A stretch of DNA of 64,000 nt. It comes from Alphaproteobacteria bacterium. Its GTDB lineage: Bacteria > Pseudomonadota > Alphaproteobacteria > Rickettsiales > UBA1997. Of this stretch, positions 17,951-24,404 are shown piece after piece (the stretch's first letter is position 1; the number at the start of each line of letters is the position of its first letter). The notes under the pieces were generated by a model. That model worked only from the letters and a program-made list of their open reading frames with translations. It was not told the origin of the DNA and searched no databases. The stretch lies in assembly GCA_014190355.1 (NCBI GenBank), contig BJGH01000001.1:282800-346799 (forward strand). Reading direction: 5' to 3'. Made by a program: the position numbers and the translations under genes.

Positions 17951-19236
17951 GGCAATTTAACCTCGAGTTTATTTATAACCTGCAAAGCTGAGTTAAAACC
18001 ATCTTCATGAAAGCCAAAATATCGATATGCTCCACAAAAATATAAATTGTTAAGACCTTGAATTTCATCGAATCGTTGCTGAGCAATTATTGTTTTTTCA
18101 TCAAAAATTGGATGATGATATTTATATTGACCAAAAATATCTTGCTTAGCAATTTCTTGATTAGGATTTAAAGTAACAAAAAGCGGATATTTGTTATCAA
18201 TTCCTTGCAGATTATTCATCCAATAGCTCACTGATAATTTATCATGATCTTGACCCTGAGAGCTATAAACCCAACTTGCCCAAGCTTTTTTACTATTTGG
18301 CATAATTTTTTGATCCTTATGTAAAACTGCTAGATTTTCTTGATATTTAATATTACCTAATATTTCTTGATGAAGTTTGTTAGGATTTGCTAAAATCTTT
18401 AATGCCTGATCACTATGACTTGCAATTATTACTTTATCAAATACTTCATTAGTTTTAGCACTTTTAACTAAAACTTTATTATTTTGATCATTGCTTATTT
18501 TAATAACCTCATCATTTAAACTAACTTTATTAGAAATTTGTTCAATAATTTTAGCAACATAGCTTTGCGATCCATTATTAACAGTATACCATTGCGGTTG
18601 ATTGTTAACAGTTAGTAAGCCATGATTTTTAAAAAATTGCACAAAAGATTGTGCTGGATAATCACCAATTTTAGCGAGTGGAGAACTCCAAATCGCTGAT
18701 GCCATTGGCAATAAATAATATTTCTGAAAATAACTTTTCATTTTCAGATCGTCAATAAATTTTTTTAGACTATAACTCGGATCAAATGGCTTTTTCAAAA
18801 GCTCAACTGCTTGTTTATTAAATTTCAAAATATCAAAAATCATTTGCCAGAAATGATGATTAAAAATATTTTTCTGCTGAGCAAACATTGAAAATAAAGA
18901 AGTTCCTGCATATTCTAATTTGCCATTATCGATCTTTACTGCAAATGACATTTGGCTTTTTTTTACCTCAACCTTGAGCAAATCAAAAAACTTAGTAAGA
19001 TTTGGATATGTTTCGTAATTAAAGACAATAAATCCAGTATCAACAGCAATTTTACAATCATCATAAACGATATTAGCAGTGTTAGAATGTCCGCCAAAAT
19101 AGTTATTTTTTTCAAAAAGTTTAATATCAAATTTATCTTTCAAAAAATATGCACAGACTAAGCCTGATATCCCAGAACCAATAATTGCTAGCTTTGGCTT
19201 ATAATTTAAATTTTTATTTTCATTGTTATTTTCCAC
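17938..19236 (-). CDS. FAD-dependent amine oxidase-family protein of the lipid cluster
   Basis: 432 residues from a GTG start. FAD-binding GxGxxG motif in 'LAIIGSGISGLVCAYFL' followed by the acidic 'FEKNNYFGGHSNT'. A C-terminal 'NNLYFCGAYRYFGFHEDGFNSALQVINKL' closes the flavin fold, as in NAD(P)/FAD-dependent amine oxidase-like proteins. First gene of the eight-gene unit; no consensus promoter was called in front of it, and terC lies 24 bp away on the same strand, so the operon may begin earlier. In Rhodobacter a flavoprotein of such a cluster (UfaD/UfaO type) acts on methylated fatty acids, but which reaction applies here is unknown. Confidence 0.87.
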   Translation of the reverse strand: MENNNENKNLNYKPKLAIIGSGISGLVCAYFLKDKFDIKLFEKNNYFGGHSNTANIVYDDCKIAVDTGFIVFNYETYPNLTKFFDLLKVEVKKSQMSFAVKIDNGKLEYAGTSLFSMFAQQKNIFNHHFWQMIFDILKFNKQAVELLKKPFDPSYSLKKFIDDLKMKSYFQKYYLLPMASAIWSSPLAKIGDYPAQSFVQFFKNHGLLTVNNQPQWYTVNNGSQSYVAKIIEQISNKVSLNDEVIKISNDQNNKVLVKSAKTNEVFDKVIIASHSDQALKILANPNKLHQEILGNIKYQENLAVLHKDQKIMPNSKKAWASWVYSSQGQDHDKLSVSYWMNNLQGIDNKYPLFVTLNPNQEIAKQDIFGQYKYHHPIFDEKTIIAQQRFDEIQGLNNLYFCGAYRYFGFHEDGFNSALQVINKLEVKLPWQV

Positions 19237-19260
19237 TGGTGATAATTATTTTAAAGTTTT

Positions 19261-19986
19261 TTAAGTATTATTTTTCTTCCTTTTTCGGGCAATAATGTTA
19301 AGAGATTCAACACCAAGAGTAAAGAATAATGAAAAATACAGATAACCTTTAGATATCGGAAAATGAATGCCGTCAGCTAAAAGAATTACCCCTATCATAA
19401 ATATGAATGCAAGCGCTACAACTTTAAGCGAAGGATAATTGTGAAGAAAATAGCTAATTTTTTCAGATGCTAAAAGCATCGCAATCATTGAAATGACTAC
19501 CGCAGTAACAATTACTGGGATATTACTAGTCATACCAACAGCGGTAATTATTGAATCAAATGAAAATACAAAGTCGATAACAGTAATTTGCAAAATTGCC
19601 GAAATCATGTTTTTAGCAGTTCCAGTTTTAGTTTTATCTTCGCTATAATCTTGATCAAAATAAACATCACAAAAAATCTCCCATCCACTTTTTACAATCA
19701 AAAATAATCCTCCAAATATTAACAGGAAATTTTTAAAAGAATAAGGATTATCTGCGATATAAAATAATGGATTTGTAAAACTCATTACCCAAGATAAAGT
19801 CATCAGCATTATTACTCTGATAATAAATGCCAAGGCTAAACCAAAAGCTCGAGCTTGTTTACGCTTTTTAGCAGGAAGCTTGGAGACTGCGATAGCAATA
19901 AAAATAAGGTTATCAATTCCTAAAACAATTTCTAAAAATGTAAGGGTGATAAGACTAAAAAGGATGTCATATGTTAGAAATTCCAT
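19261..19986 (-). CDS. TerC-family integral membrane protein
   Basis: 241 residues, seven predicted membrane segments. Family signatures are 'LTFLEIVLGIDNLIFIAIAVSKLP' near the N-terminus and 'ITVIDFVFSFDSIITAVGMT' in the middle; the paired membrane-embedded Asp residues (GIDN, SFDS) define TerC and fit metal (Mn2+-type) transport known for some relatives. Ends with a basic tail. It is 24 bp upstream of the lipid operon on the same strand and could be co-transcribed with it. Confidence 0.9.
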   Translation of the reverse strand: MEFLTYDILFSLITLTFLEIVLGIDNLIFIAIAVSKLPAKKRKQARAFGLALAFIIRVIMLMTLSWVMSFTNPLFYIADNPYSFKNFLLIFGGLFLIVKSGWEIFCDVYFDQDYSEDKTKTGTAKNMISAILQITVIDFVFSFDSIITAVGMTSNIPVIVTAVVISMIAMLLASEKISYFLHNYPSLKVVALAFIFMIGVILLADGIHFPISKGYLYFSLFFTLGVESLNIIARKRKKNNT

Positions 19987-20042
19987 AAGTAATTTATTAA
20001 TTGTTGATAATTTTTAACTTATAATGGTTTTAAAAAATTAAT

Positions 20043-20642
20043 TTAAAGTTTGATGATGTTTTGTTGATGTAAAAAACTAATTAATGGCTGAATATTTAAC
20101 CCTAAAACCGCAAAATAATCACCATCAACCTCATCAAATAAATGCTTACCTAATAACTCGTATTTATAACTTCCAGCACACCCCCATGATTGATCATGAT
20201 CAACATAATTCTCGATTTGCTCAACAGTCAGATTGCGCATTTTTAATTTTACTTTTGTAAAATTTTTAAAGATAATTTTCGAATCTTTAACAACAACAAC
20301 TGCATTATTTTGGAAATGAATATTATTTGAAAATTTCATTAGTTGCTCAATAGCCTGTTGACGATTTTGTGATTTGGAAATTTCATTACCAGTAAACTCA
20401 CATACCTGATCTGAGCCAATAACATAATTACCAGCAAAGTTAACACTGATTGACAGGGCTTTTTGGATTGCTAATTCAAGAGCTAAGTCTTGAGGTTGCA
20501 AATGCAGATAATTATGCTTTTGAGCATCTTCGTCAAAAATTGGTTTTTGCACTTCAAAATTTATACCGTGAGATTGAAGAATTTGCTTACGAATTTGTGA
20601 AGTTGAAGCTAAAATAATTTTAGCATTAGCTTTAATTAGCAT
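20043..20642 (-). CDS. maf: Maf-family nucleoside triphosphate pyrophosphatase
   Basis: 199 residues. The N-terminal 'IILASTSQIRKQILQSHGINFEV' is the Maf loop (S-x-S-x-x-R), 'VIGSDQV' holds the catalytic Asp, and 'SWGCAGSYKYELLGKHLFDEVDGDYFAVLGL' is the family C-terminal motif. These enzymes hydrolyse dTTP/UTP or 7-methyl-GTP; the GSDQV variant instead of GADT resembles the YceF-type (m7GTP) branch. Start codon overlaps the folE end by 7 bp. Confidence 0.85.
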   Translation of the reverse strand: MLIKANAKIILASTSQIRKQILQSHGINFEVQKPIFDEDAQKHNYLHLQPQDLALELAIQKALSISVNFAGNYVIGSDQVCEFTGNEISKSQNRQQAIEQLMKFSNNIHFQNNAVVVVKDSKIIFKNFTKVKLKMRNLTVEQIENYVDHDQSWGCAGSYKYELLGKHLFDEVDGDYFAVLGLNIQPLISFLHQQNIIKL

Positions 20643-21271
20643 TCTTGCGATTTAATTTTTATCATATTAAGGAACCTATCTTCAAGAATTGGGTCATTTT
20701 TAAATTCACCTAAAATTGACATTGTGACGGTTGAAGCATCCTGCTTATGAATTCCGCGAGTGGTCATGCATTGATGTTTTGCATCAATTAAAACTGCAAC
20801 ACCTCTGGGTTTTAGAACTTCGTCAATAGCATTAGCAATTTGCATAGTTAGAGTTTCCTGCGTTTGTAATCTCTTTGCAAATATATCGACAAGTCGAGCA
20901 ATTTTACTAATTCCAACAACATTGCGATCAGGGATATAAGCAACATGAGCAATACCAATAAAAGGAACCATATGATGTTCACAATGCGATTCCATACGAA
21001 TATTTTTAATCAATACAATATCATCGTATCCTTGAACATCATCAAAAGTTTTACCGAGAACTTTACGATGGTCTTCGTTGTATCCGTAAAAAAAATCAAG
21101 GTATGCGTTGACTACTCTCTTAGGAGTTTCTAAAAGTCCCTCACGATTTGGATCATCTCCAGCCCAAGCGATTAAAGTTTTAACTGCTTTTTGAGCATCT
21201 TCGATTGATGGCTTAACATTTGATTTATTGGCATGACTGCGATCAATAAAATTTTTACTATTTTTTTTCAT
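20636..21271 (-). CDS. folE: GTP cyclohydrolase I
   Basis: 211 residues. Converts GTP to 7,8-dihydroneopterin triphosphate, the first step to folate. The zinc and substrate motifs are intact: 'MESHCEHHMVPFIGIAHVAYIPDRNVVGISKIAR' and 'HQCMTTRGIHKQDASTVTMSILG'. Homodecameric cytoplasmic enzyme; length normal for alphaproteobacteria. Leads a two-gene unit with maf. Along with ThyX elsewhere in the window it indicates that folate metabolism is retained. Confidence 0.95.
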   Translation of the reverse strand: MKKNSKNFIDRSHANKSNVKPSIEDAQKAVKTLIAWAGDDPNREGLLETPKRVVNAYLDFFYGYNEDHRKVLGKTFDDVQGYDDIVLIKNIRMESHCEHHMVPFIGIAHVAYIPDRNVVGISKIARLVDIFAKRLQTQETLTMQIANAIDEVLKPRGVAVLIDAKHQCMTTRGIHKQDASTVTMSILGEFKNDPILEDRFLNMIKIKSQEC

Positions 21272-21480
21272 GGATAAATATTTTTTTTAAAAATTAAAGT
21301 TACAATTGCATTGTAAAGTTTTAAATTTAATTTAGTAAAGTAAATAATACAAAAATTAAAAAATAATTTCAACTTTTATTCAACAAAATAATTTTTTATT
21401 TTTTAATTTAAAAAAATTTACTCAATGAACTGATAATTTATTTGTTTTAAACTTAATCACATCAATCTAATTAGAATTTT

Positions 21481-22020
21481 ATGCAAAAAAATACAAACTT
21501 CAAAAAACTTTTAGGCTTAGTTGCTTTATCTTTATTTATTTCTCAAACAGCCTTGGCATCTGATATCGGTGTTCTTGACCTAGAACAAATCATTAAAGAC
21601 TCGAAAGCCATGCGTGATATTCAAACCAAAGTTAACAAAAAACAAGATGATTATCAAAAAGAAATTACTAAAAAACAAAATGATCTCGAGGCTGAGCAAA
21701 AAGTAATCGAAGGCAAAAAAAATGTTTTATCTAAAGAAGGTTTTGAAAAAGAAATTCAAAAATTTGAAAAGAAAGTTGATGACCTAAAAAATTATGTTGA
21801 TCGCAAACAAAATAGTTTGAAAAAAGCTTCAATTGAGTCAATGAGCAAAGTCAATGAAATTGTTAAAGAAATTGTTGATGATATCGCTAAGGATCGAGGT
21901 TTTAAAATAATAGTTTCGGCTTCTCAAACCATTTACTTTAATGATACTCTTGATGTAACCGAAGAAGTATTAACTAAGCTTGATAAGAAAATTACAAAAG
22001 TTGATGTTAAATTTGAGTAA
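21481..22020 (+). CDS. skp: OmpH/Skp-family periplasmic chaperone
   Basis: 179 residues. Signal peptide with cleavage after ALA (about residue 26), then 'SDIGVLDLEQIIKDSKAMRDIQTKVNKKQDDYQ', the Skp start, and a long Lys/Glu coiled coil (about 45-130) forming the tentacle arms, ending in a small beta segment 'GFKIIVSASQTIYFNDTLDVTEEVLTKLDKKI'. Skp trimers hold unfolded outer-membrane proteins in the periplasm. Unlike the common bamA-skp-lpxD order it stands alone here, between divergent folE and convergent xerC. Confidence 0.88.
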   Translation: MQKNTNFKKLLGLVALSLFISQTALASDIGVLDLEQIIKDSKAMRDIQTKVNKKQDDYQKEITKKQNDLEAEQKVIEGKKNVLSKEGFEKEIQKFEKKVDDLKNYVDRKQNSLKKASIESMSKVNEIVKEIVDDIAKDRGFKIIVSASQTIYFNDTLDVTEEVLTKLDKKITKVDVKFE

Positions 22021-22080
22021 AAACTAGTTTCCAGTTATGAAATCTTGAATTTAATTTTTTTAAATTTATCTCAATTAATT

Positions 22081-23037
22081 TCATCTGTTGGCAAATTTTT
22101 GAAATGCTTCAATTATTTTAACACGATCAATTTTAGTATATTTTTGAGTAGTTGATAAACTTTCATGTCCTAATAAATCCTGAATCACTCGTAAATCACT
22201 GCCATTTTGTAAAAGATGTGTAGCGAAAGAATGACGAAAACTGTGCGGAGTTATATCTTCACTTAAATTAAGTTTTCTTCGAATTAAAGTGATTAATTGA
22301 TTATAATCAAATCTTGTCATAGCCTGGCAATTATCTTTTATAAAAATACCTTTTAGTCTTAATGGATTATTTAAATCGGTATTAAATTTGTAAGGACATA
22401 TTTGAAAATATTTTTTCAAGGCATCAGTCACAGGCTCAAGCAATGGAATGATTCTTTGCTTCTTACCCTTACCCATCACAACTATATTTTGAAAGTTTTG
22501 TATATCAACTAACCTAATACTTAAAGCTTCTGAAATTCTTAATCCACAACCATAAATAAGGTAAATCAAAGCCTGATCCCTTTTAACATGCCAATCCTTT
22601 TTTCGAATAACAGCAATTTCATCAATAATTTTCTTAATATCAACAATAGCAACAGGACGAGGTAACGATTTAGAAATTTTAGGAGTTTTCAGTTTGTCAA
22701 TTTCTTGATTAATTATTAAATTATTGCGTTTTAAAAATTTAAAAAAACTCCTTAAAACCGCTACAGCTCTGGCATTAGAACTATTAGTATGATCCAAACC
22801 TCTAGTACTTAACCACTTTCTTAGATCAAACAATGATAGAGATTCCAAGGTATCAACATCAACCTTTACTTGTCTTAAATTACTAAAAAAATTAAGAAAA
22901 AAAACTAAATCACGATAATATGCTTCAAGGGTATTTGCAGAATATTTTTTTTCTACTTGCAAAAAATTTAAAAACTTATTTAGATATTCATTAACAGTTC
23001 TGGTGCAGGTATTATTTTCTTTAAAATCTTCAATCAT
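22081..23037 (-). CDS. xerC: Tyrosine recombinase XerC/XerD
   Basis: 318 residues. N-terminal SAM-like DNA-binding half ('YSANTLEAYYRDLVFFLNFF', 'ARAVAVLRSFFKFLKRNNLI') and catalytic half with Arg167 (YGCGLRISEAL), His265-x-x-Arg268 (PHSFRHSFATHLLQNGSD), His291 (LLGHESLSTTQKY) and nucleophile Tyr300. It resolves chromosome dimers at dif with its partner. XerC versus XerD is not certain; the absence of phage-type extensions speaks against an integrase. Its start codon lies only 6 bp from the ATG of the divergent next gene, so at least one of the promoters must lie inside the neighbouring coding region. Confidence 0.85.
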   Translation of the reverse strand: MIEDFKENNTCTRTVNEYLNKFLNFLQVEKKYSANTLEAYYRDLVFFLNFFSNLRQVKVDVDTLESLSLFDLRKWLSTRGLDHTNSSNARAVAVLRSFFKFLKRNNLIINQEIDKLKTPKISKSLPRPVAIVDIKKIIDEIAVIRKKDWHVKRDQALIYLIYGCGLRISEALSIRLVDIQNFQNIVVMGKGKKQRIIPLLEPVTDALKKYFQICPYKFNTDLNNPLRLKGIFIKDNCQAMTRFDYNQLITLIRRKLNLSEDITPHSFRHSFATHLLQNGSDLRVIQDLLGHESLSTTQKYTKIDRVKIIEAFQKFANR

Positions 23038-23043
23038 TTCTTT

Positions 23044-23871
23044 ATGAAAAAAAAATTAATTATAACATTATTATTAACAATTCTAAACAATTCTTCATTT
23101 GCTGATATAGTAGATAGTGGAAATACCAAAATAATTTCTGCAACAAAAACAACAAAAGAAGAAATAGACAGTTTTTATAGTGATGATGGTTTAAAAAAAT
23201 TATTTGAAAGTCAATTCAAAAATGATTTTTTTCAATTAATTAATTTTTATCAACCGCAAAACAATCCACTTTTTTGTGGGATTGCAGTTGGTGTTTCAGT
23301 TTTAAATGCTTTAGAGTATCCAGAAATTTTAACTAACACTGATAATCAAATAACTAAGAACGATAACAGTATTATCGAATACAAACTTTATTCTCAGCAA
23401 AATTTTTTAAATGACAAAACCGATGAAATAAAAGATCGTCAAGAAATTCTCTTCCAAAAACCAGTTTCAAGAGTTAAAAAAGATAACAAATGGGTCGATG
23501 TTTTTGATCCAGGATTAACTTTAGATGAACTTGCACAAATCCTTGAAAAGGTATACAAGCTAAAAGTTGAAAAATTTCATGTTGAAAATTCCAATAACCC
23601 AGATCAGTTTAGCGAAATTGTCAAAAAAATCTTACTTGAAAATAAAAAATTTATAATTGTCAATTTTGACGGTAAAATTCTAAACAAAACTACTAATGGT
23701 CACATGGCATTAATTGGAGCATACCACCAAAATCTTAATGAAATTCTTATTCTTGATCCCGCTTTACATAAAAATAAATGGTTTTGGGCAAATACTAAAG
23801 CATTATTCAATGCCATGAATACTAAAGACTCAGATCAATTCCGTGGATATTTAATTGTCAGTAAAAAATAA
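23044..23871 (+). CDS. Secreted phytochelatin-synthase-like cysteine peptidase
   Basis: 275 residues. Signal peptide (about 1-20, SSFA). The domain begins with 'DFFQLINFYQPQNNPLFCGIAVGVSVLNAL', matching the phytochelatin synthase N-terminal half in which Q..(P)xFCG carries the nucleophilic Cys (Cys78). His220 in 'TTNGHMALIGAYH' and Asp238 in 'EILILDPA' complete a Cys-His-Asp triad in the right order. Bacterial one-domain relatives mainly cleave glutathione to gamma-Glu-Cys rather than make phytochelatins. The signal peptide puts this one in the periplasm or outside the cell. Start is 6 bp from the divergent xerC start. Family call is by motif; the glutathione-directed activity is inference. 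Confidence 0.72.
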   Translation: MKKKLIITLLLTILNNSSFADIVDSGNTKIISATKTTKEEIDSFYSDDGLKKLFESQFKNDFFQLINFYQPQNNPLFCGIAVGVSVLNALEYPEILTNTDNQITKNDNSIIEYKLYSQQNFLNDKTDEIKDRQEILFQKPVSRVKKDNKWVDVFDPGLTLDELAQILEKVYKLKVEKFHVENSNNPDQFSEIVKKILLENKKFIIVNFDGKILNKTTNGHMALIGAYHQNLNEILILDPALHKNKWFWANTKALFNAMNTKDSDQFRGYLIVSKK

Positions 23872-24072
23872 TGTTTTTTATAATAGATTTTAGTTAATAA
23901 TTAAAATTTTTAAAATTATAACAAAATAAATTTTTGAATATTTCTTTTATCTAAATTCAAAAATACAAAACTTTAATGATAATTTAACAACCTTTAACTA
24001 GCTACGAGATACTGAAAACAAAGGATAGGATCCTAAAATTTACTTTATTTTAAAAAATTTAAAAAAAAATAC

Positions 24073-24102
24073 TTGCCATAATAAATAATACAAAGGTATA
24101 AT
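24073..24102 (+). promoter_or_regulatory. Strong sigma-70-type promoter
   Basis: TTGCCA at 24073-24078, an 18-bp spacer, and a perfect TATAAT at 24097-24102. The expected transcription start (6-7 bp downstream) is at or next to G24109, exactly where the first helix of the structured RNA begins. This is the best promoter I saw in the window. The match to consensus is seen directly; activity is inferred. Confidence 0.75.
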
Positions 24103-24108
24103 AGTGTT

Positions 24109-24186
24109 GTCGGGAGTGTGCTAAATATAAAAGCTTTTACAGTAAATAGGTACACACGCCGGGTTTGCGTGGTGGTGGCTCCCGAC
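24109..24186 (+). ncRNA. Unclassified structured RNA upstream of dnaE
   Basis: A 78-nt segment far richer in G+C than its surroundings. The ends form a perfect 8-bp helix GTCGGGAG (24109-24116) with CTCCCGAC (24179-24186). Inside, TGTG (24117-24120) can pair with CACA (24153-24156 region), and ACGC can pair with GCGT around a CGGGTTT loop (about 24156-24170), leaving an unpaired GGTGGTGG, so a junction-like fold is likely. It begins at the predicted start of the promoter at 24073-24102. A weak hairpin plus T run at 24257-24276 could be the real 3' end (about 168 nt), or the RNA may be a long leader of dnaE. It lacks the SRP RNA GGAA tetraloop domain, tRNA/tmRNA T arm and CCA, and RNase P conserved bases; I cannot place it in a known class. 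Confidence 0.6.
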
Positions 24187-24404
24187 TTTAATTTCTTGAG
24201 TAACCAGTCTAATTATATGTCCTAATAATGGTTCTAATTATTAGTTTACAATGGTTGAGTTATTAAACTCCTTTTTAGCTTGTAAGTCTATTTTCTAAGC
24301 TAATTGCCATTAAATTTCACCAAGTTGTAATTAATAACTTCATAACATATGTTATTTAAGTTAAAATTAATTAGCTTTAAACAATTATAAATTCATTGCA
24401 CCAA

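Larger units (their letters stand above)
23872..24395. other. 524-bp intergenic region containing promoter and structured RNA
   Basis: No open frame of significance. The first 200 bp are plain AT-rich sequence after the peptidase gene. A near-consensus sigma-70 promoter at 24073-24102 is followed by a GC-rich island (24109-24186) with several helices, described separately. Further hairpins follow at 24222-24244 (CTAATAAT/ATTATTAG) and 24257-24270 (GAGTT/AACTC, then a short T run). The last 110 bp before dnaE show nothing I can name. Confidence 0.6.

Noticed and set aside
24109..24186. tRNA, tmRNA or SRP RNA reading of the GC-rich element
   Set aside because: No T arm or CCA, no GGAA SRP tetraloop domain and no tmRNA tag frame; only the closing stem resembles an acceptor stem.
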